This document shows positions 1 through 6,693 of a stretch of DNA of 24,476 nt, piece after piece (positions within the stretch are counted from its first letter, which is position 1; every line of letters starts with the position of its first letter). The position numbers and the translations under genes were made by a program. Below the pieces are notes generated by a model. The model saw only the letters and a list, made by a program, of their open reading frames with translations. It made no database searches and was not told the DNA's origin. This DNA comes from Desulfobacula sp. GTDB lineage: Bacteria; Desulfobacterota; Desulfobacteria; Desulfobacterales; Desulfobacteraceae. The stretch covers positions 1 through 24,476 of the forward strand of contig JAGLNZ010000048.1 in the NCBI GenBank assembly GCA_023139225.1. Direction: 5' to 3'.

Positions 1-30
1 GAGAGTAGAACGCTGCCGGATTATTTTTTT

Positions 31-80
31 AAAAGGCCCTGTGCATTAAATGCAATGCACAGGGCCTTTTTTGTTTTTTT
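31..80 (+). terminator. Strong rho-independent terminator of an upstream gene
   Basis: A perfect 17-base-pair inverted repeat (31-47 pairs with 54-70, core GGCCCTGTGCATT) encloses a 6-base loop. A T-rich run at 71-80 follows on the plus strand. It would end a rightward transcript whose gene lies left of the window. On the minus strand the stem is followed by A residues, so it is less convincing as a terminator for the leftward thioesterase operon, though a stem this strong may still help. Positions 81-219 hold nothing I can recognise. Confidence 0.9.
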
Positions 81-219
81 GTTCTGTTAATATCGATATC
101 AATTTTCAGAATTTCTTTAAGGGCTCTTAAATTTATTTACAAGTAAGTTGACTATTGGATTTTGGGATAAAATAAATTCAAAGACATGTTGTGGATAAGT
201 TATTTATTCAATATAGGCA

Positions 220-660
220 TTATCCAGGCAATACTTCCAAGACAACCAGAGTCAAGCGGGATACACAGATCAGTTGATCTTTATTATTCTTAATATCAAT
301 GTCCCAGATTTGTGTTGTTTGTCCTAGATGGATTGGCTTGACCTTTCCTGTAACAAATCCTTTGGTGATACTTTTGATATGATTGGCTTTGATTTCAATG
401 CCCACGCTGTAATGATCTTTATCAAGCGTCATATGCGATGCCATACTGCCAAGGGTTTCAGCAAGGACAACAGAGGCGCCTCCGTGAAGGATACCTAAAG
501 GCTGAATAGTTCTTTTATCTACAGGCATGGTCGCTTTAATGAAGCGATCACTCATTTCAATAAACTCGATCCCTACGTTTTCAACAATGGATTCTTTTGC
601 AAACCGGTTGATTTCTTCAAGACTGTAATTTTTCTTCCAGATTCTACCCATTTCTTGCAT
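220..660 (-). CDS. Hotdog-fold acyl-CoA thioesterase (PaaI/YdiI type)
   Basis: 146 residues, the usual length for the PaaI/MenI (YdiI) thioesterases, which hydrolyse aryl- or acyl-CoA thioesters in the cytoplasm. The signature is LHGGASVVLAET at about residues 58-69, with the catalytic glutamate at E68, very like the LHGGASVVLAES stretch of E. coli YdiI. AGGAGG (plus-strand CCTCCT, 675-680) lies 14 bases before the ATG, which is long, but no better start is visible. That site overlaps the stop codon of the small upstream gene, so translation may be coupled. As last gene of a MarR-led operon beside CoA-ester catabolism, it probably hydrolyses or edits a CoA intermediate of the neighbouring pathway. 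The substrate is unknown. Confidence 0.9.
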   Translation of the reverse strand: MQEMGRIWKKNYSLEEINRFAKESIVENVGIEFIEMSDRFIKATMPVDKRTIQPLGILHGGASVVLAETLGSMASHMTLDKDHYSVGIEIKANHIKSITKGFVTGKVKPIHLGQTTQIWDIDIKNNKDQLICVSRLTLVVLEVLPG

Positions 661-678
661 TTTATTGAAAATAGCCTC

Positions 679-792
679 CTATTTGTGGTTTTTAAAAAAC
701 GGTCTCATAACATGCTTAAATATTTTCCAGCCAATAATAAGGGCAATGATGAAAATGATCAAGATGATGATCATAATACTAAAACTTGTCAT
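679..792 (-). CDS. Small single-span membrane protein, 37 residues
   Basis: A short reading frame between the MarR and thioesterase genes, on the same strand. It begins MTSFSIMIIILIIFIIALII, giving one strongly hydrophobic segment at about residues 5-21. A short basic tail follows (W22, K23, K26, H27, R30, K34, K37), which predicts an N-out/C-in single-span peptide. An AAAGGA ribosome site (plus-strand 801-806) sits 8 bases before the ATG. The stop codon overlaps the AGGAGG of the thioesterase gene. Good ribosome site, coupling and membrane character favour a real gene over chance. I recognise no family. It could be an accessory or anchoring peptide, but there is no evidence for a specific role. 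Confidence 0.6.
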   Translation of the reverse strand: MTSFSIMIIILIIFIIALIIGWKIFKHVMRPFFKNHK

Positions 793-878
793 GGCACCAT
801 TCCTTTAGCTCCTGCCTGCTCATGGCTTTTAATCTCCAGTTAATAAGATTACTCTCACCGCCAGTAATCATCGCCTCA

Positions 879-1352
879 CTATTCGGGCTTTTTTTGCAGT
901 TGGGTGGTGGCCTTGATTATTTGCTTGGTAATTTCCAAATAGTTTTCTTTTGTTTCAATCGTAAGACCCTCTAAAATTTGATCAATGGCTTTGTCTTTAT
1001 CTTTTTCGATCTGCTTTAAAGTCTGTTGACCATTTTTTGTAATTGCAAGCATGGTTACCCGTTCATCTTTGAGATCAGATTTCCTTATGATAAACTCATT
1101 TTGTTCAAGCCGCTTGGCTAATCCGGTCATATTCGCTCCGGGTGTCAGCATGATTTTTCCCACAACACTGATTTTATTTTGACCTCCTTTTGATGCTTCA
1201 AGCACCCTAAGGATATTGTACTGGGGAAAAGACAGGCCATATTTTTTAAATATAGTGGATTGACTCCGTTTGAAATTTTCTGCTGCCCGGACAATGCCCA
1301 TCATTACCTTTTCATCAAAGGTCAGGTCATTATCATAATTTGTTTCACCCAT
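879..1352 (-). CDS. MarR-family transcriptional regulator
   Basis: 157 residues from the preferred ATG at 1352. Plus-strand TCCTTT gives AAAGGA about 9 bases upstream of it. A longer frame reaches 1439 but would run through the promoter. The winged helix-turn-helix occupies about residues 40-110, with the wing marked by DLKDERVTMLAITKNG and helical dimerisation regions at both ends. MarR proteins are dimeric DNA-binding regulators, often released by phenolic or acyl-CoA ligands. The gene diverges from the Mo-enzyme gene, and perfect inverted repeat arms (1434-1449) lie between the two, so control of both directions is likely. The effector is unknown. Confidence 0.9.
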   Translation of the reverse strand: MGETNYDNDLTFDEKVMMGIVRAAENFKRSQSTIFKKYGLSFPQYNILRVLEASKGGQNKISVVGKIMLTPGANMTGLAKRLEQNEFIIRKSDLKDERVTMLAITKNGQQTLKQIEKDKDKAIDQILEGLTIETKENYLEITKQIIKATTQLQKKPE

Positions 1353-1392
1353 TGAAACATTTCCTTTTGTTTGGTTTTTTTGATGCTGAAAC

Positions 1393-1421
1393 AACATAAC
1401 AGTTTCGATTTTAAATTGCAA
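1393..1421 (-). promoter_or_regulatory. Candidate sigma-70 promoter of the marR operon
   Basis: On the minus strand, TTGCAA (1416-1421) and TATGTT (1393-1398) are separated by exactly 17 bases. The predicted start is near 1386, leaving a leader of about 34 bases before the ATG at 1352. Seen by eye; the match to consensus is moderate. Confidence 0.5.
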
Positions 1422-1425
1422 GGAT

Positions 1426-1463
1426 TTATTGACTATCAATTTATTGATAATAAACTTATTGAC
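1426..1463 (+). repeat. Three tandem TTATTGAY elements with 15-base period
   Basis: TTATTGAC (1426-1433), TTATTGAT (1441-1448) and TTATTGAC (1456-1463) start exactly 15 bases apart in the divergent marR/Mo-enzyme region. The last copy supplies the TTGAC of a candidate -35 box. The same octamer recurs twice with the same 15-base period at 6555-6578, before the acyl-CoA synthetase gene. This suggests a shared activator or repressor site. Confidence 0.6.
1434..1449. promoter_or_regulatory. Candidate MarR operator (inverted repeat)
   Basis: TATCAAT and ATTGATA form perfect 7-base inverted arms around a 2-base TT spacer, just outside the -35 box of the marR promoter and within the tandem repeats. 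Size and symmetry suit a MarR dimer. The AT-rich setting makes chance symmetry possible. Confidence 0.45.
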
Positions 1464-1487
1464 TAAATTTTATTTGCCTGTTATTTT
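1459..1487 (+). promoter_or_regulatory. Candidate promoter of the Mo-enzyme operon
   Basis: TTGACT (1459-1464), a 17-base spacer, then TATTTT (1482-1487) preceded by TG one base away, an extended -10. The stretch CTGTTATTTT here resembles ATGTTATTTA at the synthetase promoter (about 6578-6587), so the two promoters look related. The implied leader is about 100 bases and contains only a small CCGC/GCGG hairpin near 1534-1545. Confidence 0.45.
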
Positions 1488-1592
1488 GCCTATTGTTGGA
1501 GATTTCAATCAACGACACAGACCGATCGTTTTTGCCGCGATGCGGTGTGCGTCGAGCAACCTGGACCTAAGTGCTTAACCTGGAGGTATATC

Positions 1593-4043
1593 ATGGCGAC
1601 TTCAAAAACAACGATTCATAAAACAACCACTTGGTCTCCCGGACCTGGATGCCACGGCGGATGCGGGGTTCTGGCCCATGTAAAAGATGGCAAATTGCTG
1701 AAAATCGAAGGAGACCCGGATCATCCCATGAACCAGGGCCGTCTGTGTGCCAGAGCCCTTGCCATGACCCAGTATATCGATCACCCGGACAGGCTGCGGT
1801 ACCCGGCCAAGCGGGCCGGCAAAAGAGGGGAAAACAAGTGGGAACGCATCAGCTGGGGCGAAGCCTTTGATCTGATTGAAGCCAAAATGAAGAAAATACG
1901 AAAAGAACATGGTCCGGAAAGCATGATCTTTAATGTGGGAACGGGCAGGGATATTTATGCCTGGGTCTGTATGCTGGCATATGCATACGGCAGCCCCAAC
2001 GTCATGTTCGGACTGACAGGACAAGCCTGCTACGGTCCACGACTTGCTTCTGTTGCCACGGTACAGGGAGATTTTTCTGTATTTGATGCGGCCCAGTGGT
2101 TTCCCGAGCGATTTGACCATCCCGGATATGAAGTGCCGGAATGCATGATTATCTGGGGGTATAATATTCATGCAACCTGTCCGGATAACCTGTTCGGCCA
2201 TTGGATCACGGATCTGATGAAAAAAGGTACCAAAATTATCTGTATCGATCCACGGCTTTCCTGGTTCGGATCCCGAGCCAAGTATCATTTAAGACTGAGA
2301 CCGGGAACGGACTCTGCACTGATTATGGGATTTTTAAATGTGATCATCACAGAAGAACTCTATGATAAAAATTTTCTGGAAAAATGGACCAATGGCGCCC
2401 ATCTGATCAGAAACGACACCAGCAAACTGCTGCGTGAAAGCGACCTGGTTGAAAATGGAGCTCCAAAAAATTTTGTGGCATGGGATTCGACCGGTAACAC
2501 CACGATTGTATGGGATGCTGCACAGGTGGCCTACAGGGATATCAAAGCAACCCCTTGTGTCAGTGGTGAATACACGGTTGAACTCTGGACGGGAGAGCGT
2601 ATTGTCTGTCATACGGCATGGGATGAATTCTGCAATGAAGTGAACAAGTATCCTTTGGAAACGGTTGAGAAAATCACCGGTGTCCCTGCCGATGACATCA
2701 AAAAATCAGCGACGTTTTATGCCAAGGCAAAACCTGCTGCGGTTCACTGGGGTGTTGCTGTTGATATGACGCCTGCTATCACCCCGCTGGTGACCGGAAT
2801 TTCAGCACTCTGGGCCTTAACCGGGAATCTGGATATCCCGGGCGGGAATGTCTTTGCCCGTTTTGCCTTTGACGTTGTGTCCTATGCCCTGCCCGGTACC
2901 AAAGGGCCGATCAAGTTAAAAACCGAAGAGATGGACAAACCCCGTATTGGCGCGGATAAGTTTATGCCTCTGAATAAATTTTACTGGCGCTGCCAGACAG
3001 ACATGACACTGGACCAGATTTTTACGGAAAAACCCTATCCCATCAAAGGGATGTGGATTCAGACGGCCGGGATCATGCAGGGGCTTGGTATGGACCCGAA
3101 AAAATGGCGGTCAGCATTGGATAAGCTTGATTTTATCGTTGCAGTAGATGTGTTTCATACACCAACGACCCAGCTTGCAGATGTCGTGCTTCCAGCCGGT
3201 ACCTTTCTTGAAAAAGACAGCTTCCGGTCATGGTGGGTGCCCCTTCAAACCATCAACAAAGTGATGAAGGTAGATGAATGCCTTCCGGATATGGAAATCA
3301 ATTTTGAGCTGGCCAAACGGTTTGATCCGGATTTTAAATTTGAAACCCTTTACGATCTCTACGATGACATTTTAAAGCCGTCCGGAATGACGTTCAAGGA
3401 ACTTCAGGAAAAAGGATGGGCCTATCCGCCCGAGGGCAGTTCCAGCTGCCCCTATCACCGATATGAGAAAGGGCTTTTAAGGCCGGATAAAAAACCGGGA
3501 TTCAGAACGCCCACTGGTCTTTTTGAACTCTATTCCACATTGCGGGAAGAATGGGATTTGGAACCGATGCCCCATCATGAAGAACCGCCCTTTACCCCTG
3601 TCAGCCGCCCGGACCTGGCCAAAGAATATCCGTTAATCCTCTCTACAGGGAGACGATCTCCTGCATTCTTTCATACCGAACATAGAAATATCCCCTGGTT
3701 AAGAGACATTGATCCTGACCCGATCCTCGAGATTCACCCGGAAACTGCTGAACAAAACAAAATCGGAAATGGGGAATGGGTCTGGATTGAAAACTGGATG
3801 GGTCGGGCCCGGTTCAAGGCGAAATTGACCCCGGTTGTTCCGGAATGGATGGTCATGGCAGCCCATGGCTGGTGGTTTCCTGAAAAAAAAGCTGCTGAAC
3901 CCTCTCTTTATGGGATGTGGGAATCAAATGTAAACCAGATGATCCCGATGAATGAATACGGTAAAGACGGTATGGGGGCTCCCATCAAACATTCCATGTG
4001 CAAAATCTATAAATGTCAGCCAGGGGAGGTAACCCATGAGTAA
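1593..4043 (+). CDS. Cytoplasmic molybdopterin oxidoreductase, DMSO reductase family
   Basis: 816 residues from ATG 1593, chosen because GGAGG lies 8 bases upstream; an earlier in-frame ATG at 1545 has no ribosome site. Catalytic subunit of the Mo/W-bisPGD family. The N-terminal iron-sulfur motif is GCHGGCGV...GRLC with C20, C24 and C52. The usual first cysteine, expected near residue 17, is glycine, so only three ligands are visible. C146, in GQACYGPR, is the likely metal-ligand cysteine, as in acetylene hydratase and the thiosulfate/polysulfide reductases. The pterin-binding domains and C-terminal dinucleotide-binding domain (LILSTGRRSPAFFHTEHRN and beyond) appear intact. There is no Tat signal, so it should act in the cytoplasm. 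Its stop overlaps the ferredoxin gene by 8 bases. Candidate relatives include catechol dehydroxylases, pyrogallol transhydroxylase-type enzymes and hydratases; the reaction is unassigned. Confidence 0.88.
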   Translation: MATSKTTIHKTTTWSPGPGCHGGCGVLAHVKDGKLLKIEGDPDHPMNQGRLCARALAMTQYIDHPDRLRYPAKRAGKRGENKWERISWGEAFDLIEAKMKKIRKEHGPESMIFNVGTGRDIYAWVCMLAYAYGSPNVMFGLTGQACYGPRLASVATVQGDFSVFDAAQWFPERFDHPGYEVPECMIIWGYNIHATCPDNLFGHWITDLMKKGTKIICIDPRLSWFGSRAKYHLRLRPGTDSALIMGFLNVIITEELYDKNFLEKWTNGAHLIRNDTSKLLRESDLVENGAPKNFVAWDSTGNTTIVWDAAQVAYRDIKATPCVSGEYTVELWTGERIVCHTAWDEFCNEVNKYPLETVEKITGVPADDIKKSATFYAKAKPAAVHWGVAVDMTPAITPLVTGISALWALTGNLDIPGGNVFARFAFDVVSYALPGTKGPIKLKTEEMDKPRIGADKFMPLNKFYWRCQTDMTLDQIFTEKPYPIKGMWIQTAGIMQGLGMDPKKWRSALDKLDFIVAVDVFHTPTTQLADVVLPAGTFLEKDSFRSWWVPLQTINKVMKVDECLPDMEINFELAKRFDPDFKFETLYDLYDDILKPSGMTFKELQEKGWAYPPEGSSSCPYHRYEKGLLRPDKKPGFRTPTGLFELYSTLREEWDLEPMPHHEEPPFTPVSRPDLAKEYPLILSTGRRSPAFFHTEHRNIPWLRDIDPDPILEIHPETAEQNKIGNGEWVWIENWMGRARFKAKLTPVVPEWMVMAAHGWWFPEKKAAEPSLYGMWESNVNQMIPMNEYGKDGMGAPIKHSMCKIYKCQPGEVTHE

Positions 4044-4377
4044 AAAACATGAATACGGCCTGTTAATCGACTATGAATACTGCACCGGATGCTACTCCTG
4101 CCAGGTGGCCTGTGCCCAGGAATATAACTGGCCGGCAGGAATGGGAGGAATTCGTGTCAATGAGATTATCCAGAAACTTCCCAAGGGAAAGCATTACCTG
4201 ACTTATCTGCCGTTTCCAACAGAACTATGCGTCCTGTGCAAGCCAAGAACAAAAAAAGGGTTGCCACCGGCATGTGTGAAACACTGCATGTCCGGCTGCA
4301 TGACATATGGTGCTGTTGAAGATCTTGCAAAAGAGATGACAAAAAAACCGAGAATGGTCCTCTGGGTGCCAAAGTAA
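4036..4377 (+). CDS. Short ferredoxin-type electron-transfer subunit of the Mo enzyme
   Basis: 113 residues, much shorter than DmsB/NrfC-type subunits (about 180-240 residues, four clusters). Nine cysteines are visible: C16, C19, C22 and C26 in the pattern CxxCxxCxxxC, then C65, C68, C80, C84 and C88. That is enough for two [4Fe-4S] clusters in the DmsB N-terminal arrangement, with one cysteine spare. There is no signal peptide or membrane segment. The gene starts inside the end of the catalytic gene (8-base overlap, ribosome site GGGGAGG at about 4023-4029), so it is almost certainly co-translated as its partner. It should carry electrons between the Mo subunit and a soluble partner, perhaps the flavoprotein encoded next. 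Confidence 0.88.
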   Translation: MSKKHEYGLLIDYEYCTGCYSCQVACAQEYNWPAGMGGIRVNEIIQKLPKGKHYLTYLPFPTELCVLCKPRTKKGLPPACVKHCMSGCMTYGAVEDLAKEMTKKPRMVLWVPK

Positions 4378-4424
4378 GCCCAGGCTGCAATGAAGCATAT
4401 CGGGGAATTTAGTGGAGAAAAGAG

Positions 4425-6374
4425 ATGGAAAGAAAATATCCAAATTTATGTCAATCGATTAAAATAGGTAATATTTACTTTAGAAATAGAATGTTTGGCG
4501 CACCAATGGGTGGGACTGATATTACAGCAGATTGTACTATAGGTCCAAAATCAACGGCATTTTACGAATTGCGAGCCAAAGGTGGCGTAGCAAATGTAAC
4601 GGTTAGCGAGCTTGTGGTTCATCCAGAGACAGAAGCGTCACATATGTACCACTTGGATTTGCAAACGGTAAATTCGTTAGCAAGCTTCACTTATACAGCA
4701 GATGCAATTAGACGACATGGAGCCATTGCCAGTGTAGAATTATCACATTCAGGGCAATATGCCGGAACCTATTTGATTGATAAAGATAAAAAGCGAGATA
4801 TGGCACAATGGGGACCAAGCAAAGGAAAGAGACCTGATGGCCTCGAAGTCAAGGAATTAACTGAAGAACTCATTCAAGATATAATTAAAGCCTATGGTGA
4901 AAAAGCAGCTTTGGCAAAAAAAGCCGGATTTGAAATGGTTATGGTACATGGTGGACATGGGTGGCTGATCAATCAATTTTTATCACCGTATTTTAATAAA
5001 AGAAAAGATAAGTATGGTGGTAGTTTAGAAAATCGTATCCGTTTTGCCAGTGAAATTATAACGAGTATTAGAAAAGCTGTTGGACCAGGATTCCCCATTG
5101 AATTTAGAATGAGTGGCTCTGAATTATTTGAAGGTGGCTATGATCTAAAAGATGGTATCCAAGTAGCAAAGTCTATAGAAGATAAAATCGATTTATTGCA
5201 TGTTTCAGCAGGTACATATCACCGTGGTTTTGGTAAAACACATCCATCTATGTTTTTACCACATGGACCTAATGTTTATCTGGCAGAAGAAATCAAAAAA
5301 CATGTAAGTATCCCGGTAGCAACGGTTGGTGGATTAAATGATCCTGAAAAAATGGAAGAAATTATTGCTTCAGGAAAAGCGGATATTGTCGTTATGGCAA
5401 GAGCGTTACTGGCAGATCCTGAATTACCTAAAAAAGTAATGAGGAACAAAGAGGATCAAATCATACATTGCTTAAGATGTTTTACATGTATGTCAGAAAG
5501 AGCAGAAACGTCTACCAGACGTTGTACGGTAAACCCACTCATCGGTCGAGAGATGGATGGCCTTGAAATTGTAGAGGCTGCAAAGAAAAAGAAAGTTTTA
5601 GTTGTTGGTGCAGGTCCTGGTGGCTTACAGGCGGCAGTAACTGCTGCCAGAAGAGGTCATAAAGTAATTCTTTGTGAAAAAAGTAATGAAGTAGGTGGTA
5701 TTTTAGTTGGTGAACAAGCGTTACCTTTTAAGTATGAAATGTATAGATTAGGCGTTACATTAGGCAAAATAGCCCAAGAAGAAAATGTAGAAATACGATT
5801 AAAGACAGCAGTTGATCAGGCATATGCAGAGAAAGAAAATGCTGATGTTGTAATCGTTGCAGCTGGTTCGGAGCCGTTTTTACCACCAATTAAAGGATTA
5901 AATCAAGATCATGTTTTCATCGTTAATGAATATCATCACAACTTAGATCAAATTCAAGATCAAGTTGTTGTTCTTGGTGGTGGATTAGCCGGTTGTGAGA
6001 TAGCACTTCATCTATCGATAGAGGGAAAAGAAGTGAATTTGATTGAAATGAATGATGCACTGGCACCAGATGCAAATATCCGTCACAGGCCATTATTATT
6101 AGAAGAAATTGAAAGGTGTGGGATTAGCGTTTATAAAAACCATCTCGGCCTGAATATATCTGAAAATGGTGTCGTGTGTAAAAATCAAGCAGGTGAAGAA
6201 TTACTAATAGAAGGTGAAACAATTATTTGTGCTTTGGGTCAAAAACCAAGAAGAGATGTAGTGGAGCAGCTTGTGGATGCAGCTCCAATTGTAATGATAG
6301 TTGGAGACTGCGCAAAGGTATCAAATATTACAACGGCCATCTATCAAGGACATCATGCAGGAATGGATGTATAA
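4425..6374 (+). CDS. NADH:flavin oxidoreductase / 2,4-dienoyl-CoA reductase-type ene-reductase
   Basis: 649 residues with the three-part layout of 2,4-dienoyl-CoA reductase, BaiCD/BaiH and 2-enoate reductase. An FMN-binding TIM barrel spans about 1-345, with VHGGHGW at 174-180 and the FLSPYFNKRKDKYGGS region. A [4Fe-4S] site follows (C349, C352, C355, C367). A FAD/NAD(P) domain then shows GAGPGG at 395-400 and GGGLAG at 518-523. The family reduces activated C=C bonds using NAD(P)H. GGAGA about 7 bases before the ATG supports the start. The gene is oddly AT-rich: three 60-base lines counted by hand gave about 32-43% GC, against 50-55% in two lines of the Mo gene. Codon choice is also AT-ending, which suggests acquisition from a low-GC donor. 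The exact substrate cannot be assigned; a steroid, enoate or dienoyl-CoA are all possible. Confidence 0.9.
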   Translation: MERKYPNLCQSIKIGNIYFRNRMFGAPMGGTDITADCTIGPKSTAFYELRAKGGVANVTVSELVVHPETEASHMYHLDLQTVNSLASFTYTADAIRRHGAIASVELSHSGQYAGTYLIDKDKKRDMAQWGPSKGKRPDGLEVKELTEELIQDIIKAYGEKAALAKKAGFEMVMVHGGHGWLINQFLSPYFNKRKDKYGGSLENRIRFASEIITSIRKAVGPGFPIEFRMSGSELFEGGYDLKDGIQVAKSIEDKIDLLHVSAGTYHRGFGKTHPSMFLPHGPNVYLAEEIKKHVSIPVATVGGLNDPEKMEEIIASGKADIVVMARALLADPELPKKVMRNKEDQIIHCLRCFTCMSERAETSTRRCTVNPLIGREMDGLEIVEAAKKKKVLVVGAGPGGLQAAVTAARRGHKVILCEKSNEVGGILVGEQALPFKYEMYRLGVTLGKIAQEENVEIRLKTAVDQAYAEKENADVVIVAAGSEPFLPPIKGLNQDHVFIVNEYHHNLDQIQDQVVVLGGGLAGCEIALHLSIEGKEVNLIEMNDALAPDANIRHRPLLLEEIERCGISVYKNHLGLNISENGVVCKNQAGEELLIEGETIICALGQKPRRDVVEQLVDAAPIVMIVGDCAKVSNITTAIYQGHHAGMDV

Positions 6375-6410
6375 AAGCATCCCTGTATTTATCCCTAATG
6401 TCAACAAACT

Positions 6411-6437
6411 CCATATGGAAATATTAAATCCATATGG
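6411..6437. repeat. Inverted repeat after the flavoprotein gene
   Basis: CCATATGG occurs at 6411-6418 and again at 6430-6437 around an 11-base A/T loop. Each copy is itself palindromic. The outer sequences AAAGCATCCC (from 6374) and GGGATGCCTTT (to about 6446) are also nearly complementary. No T-run follows, so it is not a standard terminator; it may stabilise the 3' end or be a joint left by gene acquisition. Confidence 0.4.
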
Positions 6438-6554
6438 GATGCCTTTGAGGCCGCCAACGGAATTTGTTTTTTAAGGGCTGAATACCGAATATTTTCAAAC
6501 GGTTAATGAAAATTGAAACCTATTGGAAACAAATCGCCAGGTTTTGAAAAATAA

Positions 6555-6578
6555 TTATTGACAGCTCATTTATTGACA
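6555..6578 (+). repeat. Two tandem TTATTGACA elements, 15-base period
   Basis: TTATTGACA at 6555-6563 and again at 6570-6578, 15 bases apart, the same period as the triple repeat at 1426-1463. The first copy holds the -35 box of the candidate synthetase promoter and the second lies in the spacer, a position suited to a repressor or an overlapping promoter. Confidence 0.6.
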
Positions 6579-6587
6579 TGTTATTTA
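6558..6587 (+). promoter_or_regulatory. Candidate promoter of the synthetase operon
   Basis: Perfect -35 TTGACA (6558-6563), then 17-18 bases to TTATTT/TATTTA (6581-6587), with an extended -10 TG at 6579-6580. The predicted start is near 6594, so the palindrome at 6613-6626 would lie about 20 bases into the transcript. Confidence 0.5.
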
Positions 6588-6612
6588 GTTATTTATCAGG
6601 CGGTAAAAAAAA

Positions 6613-6626
6613 CTAACGCTTGTTAG
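6613..6626. promoter_or_regulatory. Candidate TetR operator, site 1 (perfect palindrome)
   Basis: CTAACGCTTGTTAG has perfect 5-base arms (CTAAC/GTTAG) around GCTT. Its reverse complement CTAACAAGCGTTAG matches CTTACAAGCGTTAA at 13102-13115 in 12 of 14 positions and CTAACCAGCATTAA at 11188-11201 in 11 of 14. All three are upstream of genes of the same pathway. Confidence 0.55.
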
Positions 6627-6693
6627 AATTTATAAAAAATAACCACCCGTAAAACGTTCAGACGGTTTTCCGGTAACACGAAAGAGGGCAAAA

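Larger units (their letters stand above)
6375..6693. other. Intergenic region with promoter and operator
   Basis: 319 bases without a gene. The left part has inverted repeats but no U-tract, so no convincing terminator. The middle has two TTATTGACA repeats forming a promoter. The right part has a palindromic operator and the synthetase ribosome site. Transcription of the next operon therefore probably starts here instead of simply reading through from the flavoprotein gene. Confidence 0.6.

Noticed and set aside
1434..1449. FNR-type site
   Set aside because: The half-sites are in the opposite order (ATCAA before TTGAT) from the FNR consensus TTGAT-N4-ATCAA.
1545..1592. Upstream ATG extending the Mo enzyme by 16 residues
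   Set aside because: No ribosome site precedes it, while GGAGG sits properly before the ATG at 1593; the extra residues have no family resemblance and do not form a Tat signal.
1602..2288. Long minus-strand frame opposite the Mo enzyme, and similar frames opposite other genes
   Set aside because: They are antisense to well-supported genes, lack ribosome sites and resemble no protein family.
4425..6374. Bile-acid operon (baiCD/baiH) as identity
   Set aside because: The flavoprotein is of that family, but no other bai genes are present and the family is broad, so no bai symbol is justified.
6373..6446. Terminator after the flavoprotein gene
   Set aside because: Inverted repeats are present but no T-run follows, so I list only a repeat.
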